Source: an uncultured Taibaiella sp.
GTDB lineage: Bacteria; Bacteroidota; Bacteroidia; Chitinophagales; Chitinophagaceae
Length of the DNA stretch: 6,909 nt
Direction of reading: 5' to 3'
NCBI GenBank assembly: GCA_937871155.1
Contig: CALMXV010000193.1
Coordinates: 1 to 6,909 of the forward strand
Shown: in pieces, positions 1 to 6,889 of the stretch
Layout of the letters: every line of letters starts with the position of its first letter
Numbering within the stretch: the stretch's first letter is position 1
Position numbers and translations under genes: made by a program
The notes under the pieces: generated by a model
Seen by the model: the letters and a program-made list of their open reading frames with translations, nothing else
What the model was told of the DNA's origin: nothing
The model's database searches: none

Positions 1-149
1 TTGTGATTCAAAAATTGTTTATTAACGAACAAAAAATACATGCACAAATTCAAGAAAAGAAAAACAAACCGGCTACACCATCTAAATGGCAAGAAAAAAT
101 AGAACAGATGCAAAAGGCACAACAGGCTAAAATGAAACAACCTAAGTAG
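1..149 (+). CDS. yidC: Membrane protein insertase YidC, C-terminal end only (partial)
   Basis: This is the 3' end of a gene that begins left of the window; the first full codon is at position 3 and the TAG stop is at 147-149. The 48 visible residues run from VIQKLFINEQKIHAQIQEKK to KMKQPK. They are highly charged and rich in Lys, Gln and Glu. As I recall, Bacteroidota YidC/Oxa1 proteins end this way: after the last membrane helix comes an F-(I/V)-(N/D)-E-x-K-I-x-A segment, then a basic cytoplasmic tail. YidC inserts and folds inner-membrane proteins, alone or with SecYEG. The catalytic membrane core is outside the window, so the call rests on the tail alone. Another membrane protein with a basic tail is possible but less likely. 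A hairpin terminator lies about 130 nt downstream. Confidence 0.72.
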   Translation, partial: VIQKLFINEQKIHAQIQEKKNKPATPSKWQEKIEQMQKAQQAKMKQPK

Positions 150-205
150 AAATAAAATAAGTTAAATTTTAACCTTACCAATAATTTATAATAAAGCAAT
201 TTCCC

Positions 206-213
206 TATTTTTG
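206..213 (+). promoter_or_regulatory. Possible Bacteroidota -7 promoter box (TATTTTTG), orphan
   Basis: TATTTTTG fits the TAnnTTTG -7 consensus of the Bacteroidota primary sigma factor. A TTTA at 185-188, 17 nt upstream, could stand in for the -33 TTTG. No established gene follows on this strand before the terminator at 278-299, so the box may be chance in AT-rich DNA or may drive a transcript of about 80 nt. It also overlaps the left arm of a 7-bp inverted repeat (203-209 with 225-231). Confidence 0.25.
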
Positions 214-277
214 TTATTCGTTTCAATAGGGGTAAATGGTTCACTTGTTTTTACAAAATGAGCCTGAAATGAAAAAA

Positions 278-299
278 AGCTCTACATTCTTGTAGGGCT
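278..299. terminator. Bidirectional intrinsic terminator between convergent genes
   Basis: The 9-bp stem is 278-286 (AGCTCTACA) paired with 291-299 (TGTAGGGCT), with one G-T wobble and a TTCT loop. On the plus strand it is followed by T residues (300-302 and a second T run from 305). On the minus strand the A run at 272-278 supplies the T-tract. It can therefore end both the yidC transcript from the left and the uvrB/outer-membrane-protein transcript from the right. Confidence 0.8.
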
Positions 300-324
300 T
301 TTGATTTTTATAATCCTCCCTAAT

Positions 325-1128
325 CTAAAACGAAATATCATACCCTAGCAATACCAACGCCTCTCCATAAAAAAAATGATGTCTTGCGATACCTCCATCT
401 ATGGTAAGAGCATTCAGATAATGGGCAAAGCCACCTTTTAATGCAGCTTCTACAAAAAGATTTTTAAGTGGATATATACGTATAGCTCCTTCTGCACTTA
501 GCACATAGCCGGCTATATGAAATTTATTATTAAGTTCTTTACCCTCAAACGTTACGTCAGTTCTAGGGATTACCATACCAGCACCACCTTTTGCAAGCGC
601 TGTAAGAATCGGTCGTTTCTTTTTGGTAGTATTTAGTAGTGTCCATTGGCTTACATAATTGACGTGCAAAAAATTGGCACCATCCGTATGTTCGAAGTGT
701 AAAAACATTGGGTCGAGGGTCATCATAGAATCTATAGTGCGCCCATGTAACTGACCTGAAATCCGCACTTGCTGATAGTCTTCCACCACATATTTTGTAT
801 GGTCAAAGTTGAACTCTATGGCTCTTGTCTTATTCGGATTTAAGTAAAAGCCGATTCGGTAGCTATATTGTGGAATACTGATTTGTAAAGGGTCTTTGAG
901 GATGGCACCAAAGTCGGGTTTATCTTTTGCCTTAGCTTGATGCAACTTAAAATCGTAATTATTCCCGTTTTTAAAATGAAGGGTACTGTTGGAATACATC
1001 TCTCTATTATATCCCCATTGTAAATACATACCAGAGATGTTTTTAAGAAAAGATGCCTTTAACGTTTGTGCACTAATTAGTAAAAGGATAAAGAGGAATA
1101 GCCTTTTCATATATGTAGCTGTTGTCAT
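325..1128 (-). CDS. Uncharacterised outer-membrane beta-barrel-like protein
   Basis: This 267-residue protein has no function I recognise. Two starts are possible: ATG at 1126-1128 and ATG at 1108-1110 (Met7). From Met7 it reads MKRLFLFILLLISAQTLKA, a standard Sec signal peptide with likely cleavage after the Ala, so Met7 is probably the true start and the longer form adds only MTTATY. The mature part alternates polar and hydrophobic residues in short strands, for example YRIGFYL, AIEFNFDH and AAIRIYPL-like stretches. It ends ALVLLGYDISF, and a C-terminal Phe after a hydrophobic strand is typical of barrels inserted by BamA. I infer a small outer-membrane barrel of about 8-10 strands. It follows uvrB by 3 nt on the same strand, so it is probably co-transcribed and perhaps translationally coupled. 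Its job is unknown and the uvrB link may be only positional. Confidence 0.8.
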   Translation of the reverse strand: MTTATYMKRLFLFILLLISAQTLKASFLKNISGMYLQWGYNREMYSNSTLHFKNGNNYDFKLHQAKAKDKPDFGAILKDPLQISIPQYSYRIGFYLNPNKTRAIEFNFDHTKYVVEDYQQVRISGQLHGRTIDSMMTLDPMFLHFEHTDGANFLHVNYVSQWTLLNTTKKKRPILTALAKGGAGMVIPRTDVTFEGKELNNKFHIAGYVLSAEGAIRIYPLKNLFVEAALKGGFAHYLNALTIDGGIARHHFFYGEALVLLGYDISF

Positions 1129-1131
1129 TGT

Positions 1132-3162
1132 TTAATCGTTCTGCTTTTTTTGTTCTTGTTGTAATTGTAGTAATTCATCTCTTAGTCTTGCTGCTTCTAA
1201 AAAGTCCATAGCCTTAGCTGCTTTATCCATTGCTGCTTTTGTATGAGCTATCTTTTGAGTCAAACTTTCCGTTGTTTTATAACCACCCTTATCTTCTGCT
1301 GCAATACTTTGAAGTGCGTCGTTTACTGCATACTTACTTTCCTGATTATAGCCTTTAATATCTAATACAGAGGTTTGTTTCAAGACTTGTTCCACTGATT
1401 TTATTACCGTTTTGGGGATGATGCCATGTTGTTCGTTATAGTTTAATTGTTTTTGACGGCGACGGTCGGTTTCATCAATGGTTCGCTGCATACTATCAGT
1501 GATTTTATCTGCATAAAAAATCACTAACCCATTGGCATTTCTTGCTGCTCGACCTGCCATCTGTGTTAAGGAGCGTTCGTTTCTTAAAAATCCTTCTTTA
1601 TCAGCATCAAGAATTGCCATCAACGATACTTCAGGCAAGTCTAGCCCTTCTCTCAACAAGTTTACACCCACTAATACATCTATGACTCCTAATCGTAGGT
1701 CGCGTAAGATTTCTACTCGTTCCAGTGTATCCACTTCTGAATGGATATACCTTGACTTGATGTTGATTCGTTTTAGGTATTTATCCAGCTCTTCAGCCAT
1801 TCGTTTGGTAAGTGTTGTTACTAAAACTCGATCACCTTTAGCAACTCGCTTATCTACTTCATCCAACAAGTCGTCTATTTGGTTGATGCTAGGACGAACT
1901 TCAATAGGAGGGTCTAATAACCCAGTTGGGCGAACTATTTGTTCTACAACCAAGCCATCCGTCTGCTCTAGTTCATAAGCTGCTGGTGTAGCACTTACAA
2001 AAACCACTTGGTTCAACAGACTTTCGAATTCATAGAAGTTCAAAGGACGATTATCGAGAGCTGAAGGTAATCTAAAACCAAACTCTACAAGATTCAACTT
2101 ACGAGAGCGATCGCCTCCATACATACCACTGATTTGAGGAATGGTAACATGGCTCTCATCTACTATCAATAGAAAGTCTTTAGGGAAATAATCAAACAAA
2201 CAAAACGGCCTTGTCCCCGGATTGCGCCTATCTAAAAACCGTGAATAGTTTTCAATACCACTACAGTATCCAAGTTCTTGTATCATTTCCAAGTCATAGG
2301 TTACGCGCTCTTTGATTCGCTGTGCTTCAATAGGCTTACCAATGCTTTTGAAATAGGTTTCCTGTGCCCAAAGTTCTTGTTGTATTTCATAAATGATTTG
2401 TGCCATCTGATCTTTGGGGGCTATGTAAAGATTGGCAGGGAAAATGGCTGCATTAGCCATAGATGCAATTCTCTTTCCTGAAACGACATCAAAGCTTTCA
2501 ATCGTTTCGATTTCATCTCCAAAAAAACTAATTCGATAACCATAATCTACATAAGGTAAATTCACATCTACAGTATCCCCTTTAACTCTGAAAGTACCTC
2601 TTGAAAACTCTCCTTGACTACGGTTGTATAAGGAATTGACTAAGGCATGTAAAAAGGCATTTCGTGGAACCAAATCTCCCACATTAAAGCGTATAATACT
2701 ATTGGAATACTCTGCAGGATTTCCAATACCATAGATACACGATACTGATGCAACCACTATTATATCTCTTCTTCCACTTAGTAGATTAGAAGTGGTACGA
2801 AGGCGAAGCTTTTCTAATTCTTCATTGATAGAAAGATCTTTTTCAATGTACGTATCTGAAGTAGGTAAGTAGGCTTCCGGCTGATAGTAATCATAGTAAG
2901 AAACAAAATACTCCACGGCATTCTCAGGGAAGAATTGACGGAATTCCCCATAAAGCTGAGCAACCAAAGTTTTGTTGTGCGTTAATACTAGGGTAGGTCT
3001 TTGAACATTCTGAATGACATTCGCCATCGTAAAGGTTTTTCCCGAACCCGTTACTCCTAACAATGTTTGAAATTTTTCACCTTGCTCAATGCCATCTGTC
3101 AATTGCTGTATTGCATTAGGCTGATCTCCGGCAGGTGGATATGGGCGTTCTATTTGGAACAT
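1132..3162 (-). CDS. uvrB: UvrABC excinuclease subunit B
   Basis: UvrB is the damage-verifying ATPase of nucleotide excision repair in the cytoplasm. UvrA loads it on DNA, it opens the strand around a lesion, and it recruits UvrC for incision. The 676-residue length matches the family (about 660-680). Visible in order: the N-terminal PPAGDQPNAI region; Walker A GVTGSGKT (36-43, Lys42); the beta-hairpin start YYDYYQPEAY (89-98), whose tyrosines hold the DNA strand; the UvrA-contacting domain 2 (about 150-250); Walker B/motif II DESH (335-338); motif III SATP (390-393); motif VI QMAGRAAR (534-541) with Arg538 and Arg541; and a C-terminal UVR domain (about 635-676) containing MDFLEAARLRDEL, which binds UvrC. 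Nothing essential is missing. ATG start at 3160-3162; no Shine-Dalgarno sequence is seen, as usual for the phylum. It heads a two-gene unit and is divergent from the DUF5606-type gene. Confidence 0.98.
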   Translation of the reverse strand: MFQIERPYPPAGDQPNAIQQLTDGIEQGEKFQTLLGVTGSGKTFTMANVIQNVQRPTLVLTHNKTLVAQLYGEFRQFFPENAVEYFVSYYDYYQPEAYLPTSDTYIEKDLSINEELEKLRLRTTSNLLSGRRDIIVVASVSCIYGIGNPAEYSNSIIRFNVGDLVPRNAFLHALVNSLYNRSQGEFSRGTFRVKGDTVDVNLPYVDYGYRISFFGDEIETIESFDVVSGKRIASMANAAIFPANLYIAPKDQMAQIIYEIQQELWAQETYFKSIGKPIEAQRIKERVTYDLEMIQELGYCSGIENYSRFLDRRNPGTRPFCLFDYFPKDFLLIVDESHVTIPQISGMYGGDRSRKLNLVEFGFRLPSALDNRPLNFYEFESLLNQVVFVSATPAAYELEQTDGLVVEQIVRPTGLLDPPIEVRPSINQIDDLLDEVDKRVAKGDRVLVTTLTKRMAEELDKYLKRINIKSRYIHSEVDTLERVEILRDLRLGVIDVLVGVNLLREGLDLPEVSLMAILDADKEGFLRNERSLTQMAGRAARNANGLVIFYADKITDSMQRTIDETDRRRQKQLNYNEQHGIIPKTVIKSVEQVLKQTSVLDIKGYNQESKYAVNDALQSIAAEDKGGYKTTESLTQKIAHTKAAMDKAAKAMDFLEAARLRDELLQLQQEQKKQND

Positions 3163-3308
3163 CTTACGAAGTTACTGTAAAACACTATTTACAATATTTA
3201 TCAATTGGCTTAGTGTTAGTCTTAATAACTTCTTCATTGAAAAAACCGTTTTATTTTCTACAAAATGGTGTGCAGATTAATTGAATGGTGGATTTAAAAC
3301 AAAAACTC

Positions 3309-3316
3309 TATTTTTG
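3309..3316 (+). promoter_or_regulatory. -7 promoter box for the DUF5606-type gene
   Basis: TATTTTTG exactly fits the Bacteroidota TAnnTTTG -7 consensus and ends 20 nt before the ATG at 3337, implying a short A-rich leader without a Shine-Dalgarno sequence. The nearest upstream TTG (3281-3283) is 25 nt away, slightly long for a -33 element. The 174-nt gap must also hold the uvrB promoter on the other strand, but I found no clean -7 box there. Confidence 0.55.
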
Positions 3317-3336
3317 CCTCCCTACAAAATAAGAAT

Positions 3337-3960
3337 ATGGAATACAGAGAAATCGTTTCAGTTACCGGGTTGGGTGGATTGTTTCAATTGTTATCTACCA
3401 AAAGCGATGGAGCCATCGTAAAAAATCTTGCTGACCAATCTACCAAGTTTATATCAGCCAGATTACATAATGTAACTCCTCTAGAAAGCATCGAAATCTA
3501 TACTATTGCTGACAATGTGCGTTTACATGAAGTGCTGCAATTAATGAAAGATAGCAATGAAAGCAAACCGAATGTGAAAACCGGCAGCAATGAAGAAATA
3601 AAAGGATATTTCAAGAAAGTATTTCCAAACCTTGACGATGAGCGTGTGTATGTAAGTGACATGAAAAAAATGTTGAAATGGTTTGATATTTTAAAAGCCA
3701 ACGATTTGTTGAATTTTGAAATGTACAACCAACCAGCTGAAGAAGAAACAGCCGCCGTAACTGAAGAAGTGCCATCTGAAAAAGCAGAGAAAAAAACAAG
3801 TGCTAAAAAAGCCACTAAAAAAGAAAACTCTGAAGCATCAACAGAAGTAAAAGAAAAACCAGCTAAAAAATCTGCCACTAAAAAAGTAGCCAAAGCTGAA
3901 ACTGGTGAAGAAGCCAAGGAAAAACCAGCTAAAAAATCTGCAAAAAAATCTGCTGAGTAA
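3337..3960 (+). CDS. DUF5606-type protein with Lys/Ala-rich histone-H1-like tail
   Basis: The N-terminal part (MEYREIVSVTGLGGLFQLLS, then DGAIVKNL, TKFISAR and TPLESIEIYT, about residues 1-57) matches my memory of the DUF5606 family, which is conserved in Bacteroidota and has no established function. A second conserved part (about 85-130, EEIKGYFKKVFPNLDDERVY and SDMKKMLKWFDIL) follows. From about 132 the protein becomes disordered: first an acidic stretch (PAEEETAAVTEEVPSEK), then about 55 residues dominated by Lys, Ala, Ser and Glu with KPAKKSA and KKATKK motifs, like bacterial histone-H1-like proteins. The octapeptide EKPAKKSA occurs at 173 and again at 195. No signal peptide or membrane segment is present, so it is cytoplasmic. 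Nucleic-acid binding by the tail is inference from composition only. It appears monocistronic, with its own promoter box and terminator. Confidence 0.85.
   Translation: MEYREIVSVTGLGGLFQLLSTKSDGAIVKNLADQSTKFISARLHNVTPLESIEIYTIADNVRLHEVLQLMKDSNESKPNVKTGSNEEIKGYFKKVFPNLDDERVYVSDMKKMLKWFDILKANDLLNFEMYNQPAEEETAAVTEEVPSEKAEKKTSAKKATKKENSEASTEVKEKPAKKSATKKVAKAETGEEAKEKPAKKSAKKSAE
3853..3941 (+). repeat. Exact 23-nt direct repeat inside the Lys-rich tail
   Basis: Positions 3853-3875 and 3919-3941 are identical (23 nt), 66 nt (22 codons) apart and in the same reading frame. Each copy with the next base encodes EKPAKKSA, and identity also extends weakly into the flanks. Identical codons in both copies point to a recent in-frame duplication or gene conversion rather than convergent composition. 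Confidence 0.85.
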
Positions 3961-3978
3961 GCAATATTAGTATCTAGC

Positions 3979-4011
3979 AAAAGCTCTTGTATCATTACTA
4001 CAAGAGCTTTT
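3979..4011 (+). terminator. Intrinsic terminator after the DUF5606-type gene
   Basis: A perfect 13-bp stem pairs 3979-3991 (AAAAGCTCTTGTA) with 3999-4011 (TACAAGAGCTTTT) around a 7-nt loop, followed by further T residues (4012, then TATTTT). It starts 18 nt after the stop codon and separates this gene from the glycosyltransferase cluster. Confidence 0.9.
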
Positions 4012-4230
4012 TATTTTGGGTAGATTAGGTTTCAAAAAATGTTGGAATTTACAGAATTAACTAGAACATTGGGAAACTTCGATTATTAAGCCACCAAGGA
4101 ATAAAAATATTAAGTAGGGCTCTATAAGACTTTTCACATTAGAGAACGTTGAATTCAAGCAGACAATAAAACATACGCTGCTCGCCCCTGTAGCTAATAG
4201 TTGGGAGGCAAATACTATATTTACAACTAA
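4012..4230. other. Gene-free leader upstream of the glycosyltransferase cluster
   Basis: About 220 nt with no credible gene on either strand. The longest plus-strand reading frame I noted with an ATG (4039-4089) encodes only 16 residues. The stretch 4170-4210 is more GC-rich than its surroundings, but I see no clean hairpin, tRNA or riboswitch. It presumably holds the promoter of the cluster; the only candidate box is the one given separately at 4216-4223. Confidence 0.6.
4216..4223 (+). promoter_or_regulatory. Candidate -7 box (TATATTTA) for the glycosyltransferase cluster
   Basis: TATATTTA differs from TAnnTTTG only in the last base. It ends 7 nt before the GTG start at 4231, which would put transcription start at or next to the start codon. 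No TTG lies at the expected -33 spacing; TTG at 4201-4203 is only 12 nt away. Weak evidence. Confidence 0.3.
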
Positions 4231-5337
4231 GTGAACATACTAATCATAGACAATTCAAATCGTATAACAGGCGCTTTCAAATGTGCTAATCGGTTGGCTT
4301 TGCTCTTCCAACAAGAACACAAGTTCATTTTTCTGCTAACTCAACAAAGTACCAACGACAGCTTGCTTCAAGAACAAGGATTTAGCACTTATAAGCTGCC
4401 CATACAGGAGCTTAGAAAGTCTATTATTAGTGTACTACAATACCCTTTTTATTTAATAGCCAATCTAATTCGCCTTAAACGAATTGTAAGAAAAGAGCAA
4501 ATAGATTGTGTAGTTGTCAATGATTTTTATAACCTATTAGGAGCTGCTTTACTGCTCACCGGAAGCAAAGTGGTGTTGATAACTTATGTTCGTTTTTTAC
4601 CTAGTGCTATTCTCAAGCCATTACGCGCCCTTTGGACTAAAGTAGCACAGCGATATAGTCATTATGTTATCGCTGTTTCCGATGCAGTTCTTGGTCAACT
4701 TCCTAATCATCGTAATACGATTCGCATTTACGACCCGGTAACTATTGAAGAGCAATTACCTTTTGCACCATATACTTCGGGTACTAAGCAACTGCTCTAT
4801 TTGTCGAACTTCACCAAAGGCAAAGGTCAGGAACATGCTTTGAAAGCCTTTGCAGCTGCAAATCTTCAAGATCAAGATGTCCGATTAATATTGGTAGGAG
4901 GTGATTTAGGATTAGAAAAAAATCAAGCTTTTCGAGAGGAGTTAGAACGGGAAGCTCAAGAATTAGGCATTGCTCATCAAGTCAGTTTTCATGCATTTGA
5001 ATCGAATATAGAGCAGCTCATAAAAGACAGTTACTTATTGCTAAATTTTTCTGAATCAGAATCTTTTTCGATGACTTGTTTAGAAGCTTCTTTTTATGGT
5101 GCACCGGTTATAGCTACTCGTTGTGGAGGTCCGGAAGAGATTATAGTCCATGAAAAAACAGGACTATTAGTAGCCAAACAAGATATAAAAGCTATGGCTT
5201 CTGCCATTACTACACTTATTCACAATGTACCTTTAAGAAATCAATTTGCAGAAGCAGCAAAACGTTATGTTGTAACTAAATTCTCAACTGAAGATTTCAA
5301 AAAACAATTTCATCAATTATTGAAGTCCGCCTCATGA
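4231..5337 (+). CDS. Glycosyltransferase, GT4-like (GT-B fold)
   Basis: This 368-residue enzyme is predicted to transfer a sugar from an activated nucleotide donor to a growing surface glycan at the cytoplasmic face of the inner membrane. The N-terminal acceptor domain opens MNILIIDNSNRITGAFKCAN, a first beta strand and Gly-containing loop. The inter-domain region leads into LLYLSNFTKGKGQEHALKAF (about 188-207), the usual start of the C-terminal donor domain. An E-x7-E motif, Glu277 and Glu285 in ESFSMTCLEAS, is followed by GAPVIATRCGGPEEII and TGLLV, the GT4 nucleotide-sugar signature. No signal peptide is present. The GTG start is forced: the in-frame codon just before it (4228-4230) is TAA, and downstream starts would remove the first strand. 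Donor and acceptor cannot be told from sequence. Its stop overlaps the next start (ATGA), so the two are translationally coupled. Confidence 0.92.
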   Translation: MNILIIDNSNRITGAFKCANRLALLFQQEHKFIFLLTQQSTNDSLLQEQGFSTYKLPIQELRKSIISVLQYPFYLIANLIRLKRIVRKEQIDCVVVNDFYNLLGAALLLTGSKVVLITYVRFLPSAILKPLRALWTKVAQRYSHYVIAVSDAVLGQLPNHRNTIRIYDPVTIEEQLPFAPYTSGTKQLLYLSNFTKGKGQEHALKAFAAANLQDQDVRLILVGGDLGLEKNQAFREELEREAQELGIAHQVSFHAFESNIEQLIKDSYLLLNFSESESFSMTCLEASFYGAPVIATRCGGPEEIIVHEKTGLLVAKQDIKAMASAITTLIHNVPLRNQFAEAAKRYVVTKFSTEDFKKQFHQLLKSAS

Positions 5338-6407
5338 AAGATGTTTTATTCTTAGTTCCCTATCCTTTGCATCGTGCGCCCTCACAGCGTTTCAGAGTAG
5401 AATTGTTTGAGCCTATCTTACAGAAACACAATATTAGATATACGATTGAACCCTTTTTAGATGAGGAAACCTGGAGGGTTTTATATCAGCAGTCTTCCCT
5501 ATTTAAGAAAGTGGGCGGTATTCTTAAAAGCTGGATGAAACGATTCTTATTGTTGCCCAAAATACTTTCTTATCGGTATGTTTTTATCCATAGAGAAGCA
5601 GCTCCCATCGGCCCTCCTCTACTAGAATGGATAATTGCTAAGCTTTTTCGCAAAAAAATAATCTATGATTTTGATGATGCCATCTGGATACCTAACACTT
5701 CTGAAGTTAACAAAATAGCCGCTTGGGTAAAAGCATTTTGGAAGGTAAAGTACATCTGTAAATGGTCGCATCAAGTGGTCGTGGGCAATGAATATCTTAG
5801 ACAATATGCAATTCAATACAATGCTAACGTTACCATCATCCCCACTTGTGTAGATGTGGAGCGAGGACATTTTCTCATCAAACAAACGCACCAAGAGTTG
5901 CCAGTTGTAGGATGGACGGGTAGTCAATCAACATTGTTTTATCTGGACGAAATCGTACCCTTGCTACAAGAATTGCAAGAAGAAATTGATTTTACCTTTA
6001 TTGTTATAGCTAACAAACAACCTGACTTGCCGCTTAAGAATTGGAAATTTATCCTTTGGAAAGAAGCTACAGAACAAGAAGATTTATTAAATATAGATAT
6101 TGGTATCATGCCGCTAAAAGCTGATGCATGGAGTGAAGGTAAATGTGGGTTTAAATTGATTCAATACTTAGCATTAGGTATTCCTGCCGTTGCTGCACCT
6201 GTTGGTATTAATAAAACTATCATCGAAGAAGGTATCAATGGATATTTATGTGAGGATGCTGAATGCTGGAAAGAAAAACTCCGCTTATTACTAACCGATG
6301 CATCTCTTCGAGAAAAAATGGGATATAAAGGGCGAGAGAAGATTGTAAAAGAATATAGCATCCAAGCTTACGAATCTACGTTCATTACACTTTTCAAAAA
6401 AACTTAG
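5334..6407 (+). CDS. Glycosyltransferase, GT-B-like, with altered E-x7-E region
   Basis: A 357-residue putative glycosyltransferase whose ATG lies within the end of the previous gene (ATGA at 5334-5337), so both are made from one mRNA. It opens with VLFLVPYPLHRAPSQRFRVE (4-23); I associate this Pro-rich, SQR-x-R entry with a group of Bacteroidota glycosyltransferases. Further landmarks are YVFIHREAAPIGP (82-94), IIYDFDDAIW (109-118), and VGWTGSQSTLFYL (192-204) at the start of the donor-binding domain. The signature SEGKCGFKLIQYLALGIPAV (267-286), followed by APVGINKTII and GINGYL, aligns with the GT4 donor site. However, the two expected glutamates fall on Gly269 and Gln277; Glu268 is one residue off. 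The fold call is firm but the exact donor is unknown. It likely acts at the inner membrane on the same glycan as its neighbour. Confidence 0.88.
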   Translation: MKDVLFLVPYPLHRAPSQRFRVELFEPILQKHNIRYTIEPFLDEETWRVLYQQSSLFKKVGGILKSWMKRFLLLPKILSYRYVFIHREAAPIGPPLLEWIIAKLFRKKIIYDFDDAIWIPNTSEVNKIAAWVKAFWKVKYICKWSHQVVVGNEYLRQYAIQYNANVTIIPTCVDVERGHFLIKQTHQELPVVGWTGSQSTLFYLDEIVPLLQELQEEIDFTFIVIANKQPDLPLKNWKFILWKEATEQEDLLNIDIGIMPLKADAWSEGKCGFKLIQYLALGIPAVAAPVGINKTIIEEGINGYLCEDAECWKEKLRLLLTDASLREKMGYKGREKIVKEYSIQAYESTFITLFKKT

Positions 6408-6477
6408 TTGAACTCCTATATTTCCCGTTTTATCTAAACATTAAGGCTTCCACTTTCTAAGTTTAAAGAACATTCTC

Positions 6478-6484
6478 TATTTTG
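6478..6484 (+). promoter_or_regulatory. Imperfect -7-like box before the third glycosyltransferase
   Basis: TATTTTG is one base short of TAnnTTTG and ends 18 nt before the GTG at 6503, in a context (CTCTATTTTGC) very like the DUF5606-gene box (CTCTATTTTTGC). The 95-nt gap after the second glycosyltransferase has no clear terminator hairpin, so read-through transcription is also possible. Low confidence. Confidence 0.22.
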
Positions 6485-6502
6485 CTTTTAAGAATCTAAT
6501 CA

Positions 6503-6889
6503 GTGCCGTTGAAAAAAATATTAATGCTCACCACCGAGATGACTTTAGGTGGCGCCGAGAAGGTGTTTTATGAACATCTGATGGCTTTTTCTAAGCACTA
6601 CAAGGTTTATGTTTGTCTTTTCGATACACAACATATCTACGAAGGGTTTCCGTTTGAGAATACCTTAATTCATCTTGACGAAACACCTCCCAAAAATCCT
6701 TTGTCACGTTGGCTTTACCGTAAAAAGCGGTTACAACAAATCATTAGTGATTACAAAATTGATGTTTGTATTAGTCATATGGAAGGCCCGAATTTTTTGA
6801 ATAGCATAACGAATAGCCGTTGCAAAAAAATACTCGTGGCTCATGGTTCCATTACTATAAATCCTCAAAAATCCTTCCGATATCCTTGA
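6503..6889 (+). pseudogene. Glycosyltransferase, N-terminal part only, early stop (frameshift or contig-edge artefact possible)
   Basis: The 128 codons encode a typical GT-B N-terminal half-domain: KKILMLTTEMTLGGAEKVFY, where the GGAE loop is the hallmark of GT4-type N-domains, then DVCISHMEG and a final KKILVAHGS strand-turn. Full proteins of this kind are about 350-400 residues, so the reading stops roughly a third of the way in, at TGA 6887-6889, before any donor-binding domain. Downstream only 20 nt are visible. The frame one base later (codons at 6879, 6882 and so on) stays open to the window edge, which fits a single-base indel; the third frame hits TAG at 6907-6909. The five-A run 6867-6871 is a plausible indel site. 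Start choice: GTG at 6503 gives MPLKKILM; TTG at 6509 gives MKKILM, closer to relatives. An in-frame TAA at 6497 rules out earlier starts. A short genuine protein is less likely. Confidence 0.6.

Noticed and set aside
50..244. 64-codon minus-strand frame encoding a hydrophobic, Cys-rich peptide
   Set aside because: It runs antisense to the yidC end, where A-rich codons automatically give Phe/Leu/Cys-rich complements, and it has no start signal or known motif.
1532..1978. 148-codon plus-strand frame inside uvrB
   Set aside because: It is a Ser/Arg/Thr-rich shadow of uvrB, which is intact across this stretch.
3498..3995. 165-codon open frame on the minus strand opposite the DUF5606-type gene
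   Set aside because: It is the antisense image of a Lys/Ala/Glu-rich gene, giving Phe/Ser/Ala-rich low-complexity protein. The plus-strand gene has a recognisable family, a promoter box and a terminator.
4039..4089. 16-codon frame MLEFTELTRTLGNFDY after the DUF5606-gene terminator
   Set aside because: Too short, no promoter or recognised motif; expected by chance in AT-rich DNA.
4203..4208. GGGAGG as a Shine-Dalgarno sequence for the first glycosyltransferase
   Set aside because: It lies 22 nt before the GTG, too far to act, and Bacteroidota rarely use Shine-Dalgarno pairing.
3313..4212. 10-nt sequence TTTGCCTCCC at 3313-3322 and its reverse complement at 4203-4212, bracketing the DUF5606-type gene
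   Set aside because: It looks like element ends, but only 10 nt match, no target duplication or transposase is present, and the left copy overlaps the promoter box. Chance is the simplest explanation.
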